Positions 14,584-17,910 of a stretch of DNA of 17,910 nt are shown here, one piece after another (positions within the stretch are counted from its first letter, which is position 1; each line of letters opens with the position of its first letter). The stretch is from contig JAGKWS010000088.1 in NCBI GenBank assembly GCA_021151685.1, positions 1-17,910 of the forward strand, written 5' to 3'. A model generated the notes under the pieces. That model was not told the DNA's origin, did not search any database, and saw only the letters and a list, made by a program, of their open reading frames with translations. This DNA comes from Chitinophagaceae bacterium. GTDB lineage: Bacteria > Bacteroidota > Bacteroidia > Chitinophagales > Chitinophagaceae. Position numbers and translations under genes: made by a program.

Positions 14584-14591
14584 CAAAAATA
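14584..14591 (-). promoter_or_regulatory. -7 box of the DUF983 gene; predicts a leaderless or near-leaderless mRNA
   Basis: On the minus strand this is TATTTTTG, an exact TAnnTTTG match ending 4 nt before the ATG. TTTC on the same strand (14614-14611) lies 19 nt upstream as a possible -33 element (consensus TTTG). Confidence 0.55.
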
Positions 14592-14735
14592 ACTTTTTTG
14601 TCAGCCTTTAGAAAATGATTAGAAATAGCATAAATACATAAGAAAATTTCATGTACGTATCATTCCCTGTTCTCTCCACATCACATACAAGTATCTACAT
14701 TTTAAAGTTCACAATTTTTTCCTGTAGCCTACCTG

Positions 14736-14765
14736 TTTCAGTAGCAGAAAAACACTGTATCTTTA
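14736..14765 (+). promoter_or_regulatory. Candidate promoter of the small secreted protein gene
   Basis: TTTC at 14736-14739 and TATCTTTA at 14758-14765 (7 of 8 to TAnnTTTG) with an 18-nt spacer. The predicted start near 14771 puts the TTG codon at 14789 after a leader of about 18 nt, which supports that start. Confidence 0.38.
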
Positions 14766-14788
14766 AACTCTGATTAACCCAACGAGTA

Positions 14789-15049
14789 TTGAAATACACA
14801 ATCTACATATTCCTCTTCATGCTATTGGCCTCTGCAACATCGGCCTCCGCACAGATGCACCTCGGTGCAGAGCCGCGCCTCGAAGCTACTGTAGTTGAAA
14901 ATGGAAACAAACAGAAAAATAACAGTAATACAGAAAAGCCCGCAACCCAAACCAAAGAAGCAACCAGCCGCACCGATAAAAAAAAGTGGGCCATCCAAAT
15001 AAAACAGGGCGAAAAATGGTACCAGTTATCAGTATCATTAGTGTTCTAA
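14789..15049 (+). CDS. Small secreted hypothetical protein, TTG start
   Basis: An 86-residue protein of unknown function. With the TTG start it begins with a textbook signal peptide, KYTIYIFLFMLLASATSASA followed by QM, cleaved near residue 22. The only in-frame ATG (14819) would cut the signal peptide to a non-functional stub, so TTG is preferred. The mature part (about 64 residues) is hydrophilic and rich in Lys, Thr, Asn and Glu, and ends with a hydrophobic strand-like segment, KWYQLSVSLVF. No cysteine, lipobox, repeat or known domain is seen. It is probably periplasmic or secreted. It has its own candidate promoter and lies 181 nt before argS. Confidence 0.65.
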   Translation: MKYTIYIFLFMLLASATSASAQMHLGAEPRLEATVVENGNKQKNNSNTEKPATQTKEATSRTDKKKWAIQIKQGEKWYQLSVSLVF

Positions 15050-15201
15050 TGCAGGCATAATTTATTCCCTATACCCTTTCATACAACCAACATCTGTGCT
15101 TATTGGGCCACAAATGTGCTGGCAAGAATTGAAAGCGGCACCGTGGCAACCGCATTTGTAAAGGCACTGAATAAATTTTAAACAGGCTCTCAACAAAGAA
15201 C

Positions 15202-15209
15202 TATTTTTG
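15202..15209 (+). promoter_or_regulatory. -7 box of argS
   Basis: TATTTTTG matches TAnnTTTG exactly; TTTA at 15177-15180 is a possible -33 element with a 21-nt spacer. Transcription should start near 15215, so the ATG at 15231 is the start codon and the TTG at 15207, inside the box, is not. Confidence 0.55.
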
Positions 15210-15230
15210 CCGCAAACAGACTATACAAAA

Positions 15231-17357
15231 ATGACGCTTGCTGCCCAGGTAAAAAATGCTACTTACAACGCCCTCATATCCCTATTCCCAGACACGCCCA
15301 TTGATGCTGCTACCATAACGGTCAATCAGACCAAGCCCGAGTTTGAGGGTGACTACACCGTAGTGCTGTTCCCATTTCTGAAACTACTGCGCCAGAAACC
15401 CGATGCCATAGGCAAACAACTGGGCGAGTATTTGGTGGAAAATACTACCCTATTTGCTTCGTGGCAGGTAGTGGCAGGTTTTCTCAACCTCACACTGGTC
15501 GACGACTTTTGGATTTCCTATATAAAGAGCAACTACAACCAATCCGTTTTTCACCGTGCTGCTGATACCAAAAACAGAGTAATGGTGGAATATTCATCGC
15601 CCAACACCAACAAGCCACTGCATTTTGGCCACATGCGCAACATTTTTCTGGGTGCTGCTGTGTCCGAAATTCTGAAAGCAGATGGTAATGAGGTGATAAA
15701 AGCCAATCTCATCAACGACCGTGGCGTGCATATATGTAAATCTATGCTGGCTTGGCAGCTCAATGCCAATGGGGCCACTCCTGCAACCGCCGGTATTAAG
15801 GGCGACCACATGGTGGGCGATTATTATGTCCGTTTCAACGACGACCTGAAGAAAGAAATAGCCCCCGCACTGCAATCTATATTTGCACAAGGGGTAATAC
15901 CTGCCAATATACCCGCTAAAGATGTTGCCAAAATAGAGGCTATTCAGCGAGACATAGCACTATTGAAAGAGCAACAAACAACAGCTACACACAAGATAGA
16001 TGCCACCAAACTGGCTGCATTGGGCACCATTGCCGCCAATGCAGTGGCCAACGCTACTGCCTGCAACATAAAATGGAAAAAAGTACCCGAGTGTTTCGAT
16101 AAAAACGACGCTTTACAACCAGACCAGATAGAGAAAAATCAGAAAGCATTGCGCAATCTGGTCAAAGCCCTTATAGAGCTGGAAGAGAAAATAGAAGAGA
16201 AACAGGATGCCATAAAAGATGTGGTTATCAATAACACGCAACTGATGCGCGATGCGCAGGAAATGCTGCGCCAATGGGAAGCCGGAGACGAACAAACACG
16301 CGCACTATGGGCCACCATGAATGGCTGGGTGTACGAAGGGTTTGAGAAGACTTACAAGCGCATGGGTATCACTTTCGACAAAATGTACTACGAAAGCAAT
16401 ACCTATCTGCTGGGCAAACAACTGGTAGAAGAAGGGCTGAAAAAGGGCGTTCTCTTTCGCAAAGAAGACGGCTCGGTATGGATAGACCTGAAAGCCGATG
16501 GTCTGGACGAAAAACTACTGTTGCGTGGCGATGGTACTTCTGTTTACATCACTCAAGATATGGGTACTGCGCGTCTCAAGTACGACGATTTCCAACTCAA
16601 TCAGTCTATATACGTAATAGCCGATGAGCAAAATTACCACATGCAGGTATTGCGCCTTATTATGCAAAAACTGGGCGAGCCCTGTGCCGATGGTATCTAT
16701 CACCTGTCTTACGGCATGGTAGAGCTACCTACAGGCCGTATGAAAAGCCGCGAGGGTACCGTGGTAGATGCCGATGATATGATAGACGAAATGGTGCGGC
16801 TGGCTCGCGAGCAAACCGAACAGGCAGAAAAAAATGGCGGTCTTTCTGCCGCCGAGCTCCATGAACTATACGAAATGATAGGTCTCGGTGCCCTCAAATT
16901 CTACCTGTTGCGTGTAGAGCCCCGTAAAAAAATGATCTTTAATCCTGCCGAATCCATAGATCTTAAAGGATATACAGCCACCTTTATACAATACGCACAT
17001 GCGCGTATCTGCTCTATACTACGCAAAGAGCAAGTACCCCTGTTGCCCGATGCCAGTCAGTTTGCCACGTTTAGTGGTGCCGAAGGGCTGATGAAGCTGG
17101 AAAAAGACATGATCATACAAATGGAGCAATACCCCGCCATTCTTGCCGAAGCGGCCACAGGGTACAATCCATCTATTATCTGCAACTACGCATTCAGTCT
17201 GGCACAGTTATTCAGTACATTCTACGACAAACACAGCATTGCCCGTGCCGAATCGACAGAGAAAAAAGAGCTGCGTCTGATGATTATTGTACACACGGCC
17301 GCTATTTTACGTCATAGTATGGGGCTTTTAGGCATACGCATGCCCGAAAAAATGTAA
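15231..17357 (+). CDS. argS: Arginyl-tRNA synthetase with an unusual internal insertion
   Basis: Class I aminoacyl-tRNA synthetase that charges tRNA-Arg with arginine in the cytoplasm; essential. With the ATG at 15231 it has 708 residues. The N-terminal Add-1 tRNA-recognition domain spans about 1-110. The HIGH motif is HFGH at 131-134, preceded by SPNTNKPL. The KMSKS-equivalent loop is MKSREGT at 504-510, a degenerate form usual in ArgRS. The DALR anticodon-binding domain fills the C-terminus (FIQYAHARICSI onward). Typical bacterial ArgRS has about 560-600 residues; the excess lies between FNDDL (202-206) and DAQEML (341-346), where about 138 residues replace roughly 30. That insertion is helical-looking and Lys/Glu/Ala-rich. 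No terminator is visible after the stop. Confidence 0.96.
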   Translation: MTLAAQVKNATYNALISLFPDTPIDAATITVNQTKPEFEGDYTVVLFPFLKLLRQKPDAIGKQLGEYLVENTTLFASWQVVAGFLNLTLVDDFWISYIKSNYNQSVFHRAADTKNRVMVEYSSPNTNKPLHFGHMRNIFLGAAVSEILKADGNEVIKANLINDRGVHICKSMLAWQLNANGATPATAGIKGDHMVGDYYVRFNDDLKKEIAPALQSIFAQGVIPANIPAKDVAKIEAIQRDIALLKEQQTTATHKIDATKLAALGTIAANAVANATACNIKWKKVPECFDKNDALQPDQIEKNQKALRNLVKALIELEEKIEEKQDAIKDVVINNTQLMRDAQEMLRQWEAGDEQTRALWATMNGWVYEGFEKTYKRMGITFDKMYYESNTYLLGKQLVEEGLKKGVLFRKEDGSVWIDLKADGLDEKLLLRGDGTSVYITQDMGTARLKYDDFQLNQSIYVIADEQNYHMQVLRLIMQKLGEPCADGIYHLSYGMVELPTGRMKSREGTVVDADDMIDEMVRLAREQTEQAEKNGGLSAAELHELYEMIGLGALKFYLLRVEPRKKMIFNPAESIDLKGYTATFIQYAHARICSILRKEQVPLLPDASQFATFSGAEGLMKLEKDMIIQMEQYPAILAEAATGYNPSIICNYAFSLAQLFSTFYDKHSIARAESTEKKELRLMIIVHTAAILRHSMGLLGIRMPEKM

Positions 17358-17442
17358 CTTTCAGCCAATATCTTTTTACAGGTAGTACTTGACAGTATTT
17401 ATTTCACAACAATCAGAAAACTCAAAACATAGTCAAAATACC

Positions 17443-17910
17443 ATGCAAAAAATACTTGTAGCCAACAGGGGCGAAATAGCTATGCGCGTTATGCGTACAG
17501 CCCGCGAAATGGGAATAAAAACCGTTGCGGTATTCTCTGAGGCCGATCGTAAAATGCCCTTCGTTCGCTATGCCGATGAGGCTGTATGTATAGGGCCGGC
17601 ATTGTCGGCTCAGTCTTACCTGCGTGCCGATAAAATTATAGAAGTAGCCCTCAAAACCGGTGCCGATGCCATACATCCCGGCTATGGCTTCCTCAGTGAG
17701 AACGCTTCTTTCTCTAAAGCCGTATCAGACGCTGGTCTCATCTTCATTGGCCCATCTGCCCATTCTATAGAAGTAATGGGTAGCAAGATAGGCGCCAAAC
17801 AAGCCGCAAAAAAATTCAACGTGCCCATGGTGCCCGGCACCGAAGAACCAGTGAAGGATGTTGCCCAGGCACAAGCCATAGCGAGGTCTATTGGTTACCC
17901 TATTCTGGTA
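17443..17910 (+). CDS. accC: Biotin carboxylase subunit of an acyl-CoA carboxylase, cut by the window edge
   Basis: ATP-dependent carboxylation of biotin on its carrier protein, the first half-reaction of acetyl-CoA (fatty acid synthesis) or propionyl/other acyl-CoA carboxylases. Only the first 156 residues are present and the frame is open to base 17910. The biotin carboxylase N-domain is clear: KILVANRGEIAMRVMRTARE (3-22), the nucleotide-binding-like AVFSEADR, RYADEAVCIGP, and DAIHPGYGFLSENA; the ATP-grasp domain begins at about 115 (MGSKIGAKQAAKKF, then VPGTEEP). Full length is normally about 450-500 residues. The version with RYADEA rather than HVxLADEA resembles acyl-CoA carboxylase subunits of Bacteroidota, so the symbol is provisional. 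It starts 85 nt after argS; TATCTTTT at 17369-17376 is only a weak promoter box. Confidence 0.9.
   Translation, partial: MQKILVANRGEIAMRVMRTAREMGIKTVAVFSEADRKMPFVRYADEAVCIGPALSAQSYLRADKIIEVALKTGADAIHPGYGFLSENASFSKAVSDAGLIFIGPSAHSIEVMGSKIGAKQAAKKFNVPMVPGTEEPVKDVAQAQAIARSIGYPILV

Noticed and set aside
15050..15181. In-frame open stretch after the small secreted gene, ending in VLARIESGTVATAFVKALNKF-like residues that faintly recall the end of an XRE helix-turn-helix
   Set aside because: Only about 43 codons open, likely by chance; no start codon context, no preceding HTH helices, and the argS promoter lies just beyond. The 181-nt spacer shows nothing else I can interpret.
17391..17396. TTGACA resembling an E. 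coli -35 box upstream of the biotin carboxylase gene
   Set aside because: Bacteroidota housekeeping sigma factor does not use this element, and no matching -10 hexamer is placed 17 nt downstream; treated as chance.
1..17910. Possible mobile element, defence island, CRISPR array or biosynthetic cluster
   Set aside because: No transposase, integrase, terminal repeats, direct-repeat arrays, tRNA-adjacent junctions or clustered effector genes could be found on either strand; gene content is housekeeping plus exported proteins.

Overview
The window looks like ordinary chromosomal DNA from a member of the phylum Bacteroidota, probably near the Chitinophagaceae/Chitinophagales. Reasons: (1) a giant secreted protease ends in a type IX secretion (Por/T9SS) type A sorting domain, a system confined to this phylum; (2) several genes have the Bacteroidota promoter box TAnnTTTG just upstream of their start instead of an E. 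coli-like -10 box; (3) start codons lack clear Shine-Dalgarno sequences; (4) family details such as the Asp-type HemB, the M48 lipoprotein-like protease and the DUF983 protein fit. The genus cannot be fixed from the sequence alone.

Layout, left to right. 1-616 is the 3' part of an M48 zinc metalloprotease, converging (12-nt gap) on a small YqaE/Pmp3-like membrane protein on the minus strand. A 181-nt divergent spacer follows, then dps (ferritin-like iron/DNA protection protein), a strong GNRA-loop terminator, and hemB (porphobilinogen synthase). 2939-4378 is a predicted beta-helix surface lipoprotein. 4513-9711 encodes a 1732-residue secreted thermolysin-type (M4) protease with a Calx-beta domain, several Ig-like/bacterial-Ig repeats and a T9SS sorting domain, closed by a strong terminator. 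9839-11809 encodes a secreted transglutaminase-like protein with a long Lys-rich, probably coiled-coil tail. It shares a bidirectional terminator with a convergent GT4-type glycosyltransferase (minus). After a 362-nt divergent spacer come a formyltransferase (plus) and a DUF983 zinc-ribbon membrane protein (minus), whose ends overlap by 11 nt. Then a small secreted protein with a TTG start, argS with an internal insertion of about 110 residues, and the first 156 residues of a biotin carboxylase that runs off the right edge.

Functionally this is a mix of housekeeping genes (hemB, argS, accC-like, dps) and envelope or secreted proteins. Most genes appear to be single transcription units with their own promoters; there is no obvious long operon. 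I see no insertion sequence, integrase, CRISPR array, tRNA, rRNA or phage gene, and no defence or biosynthetic cluster. I do not see a convincing previously undescribed system. The items most worth a second look are the argS insertion, two promoter boxes so close to their ATG codons that the mRNAs should be leaderless or nearly so, an operator-like inverted repeat before the formyltransferase, and the transglutaminase/coiled-coil fusion.
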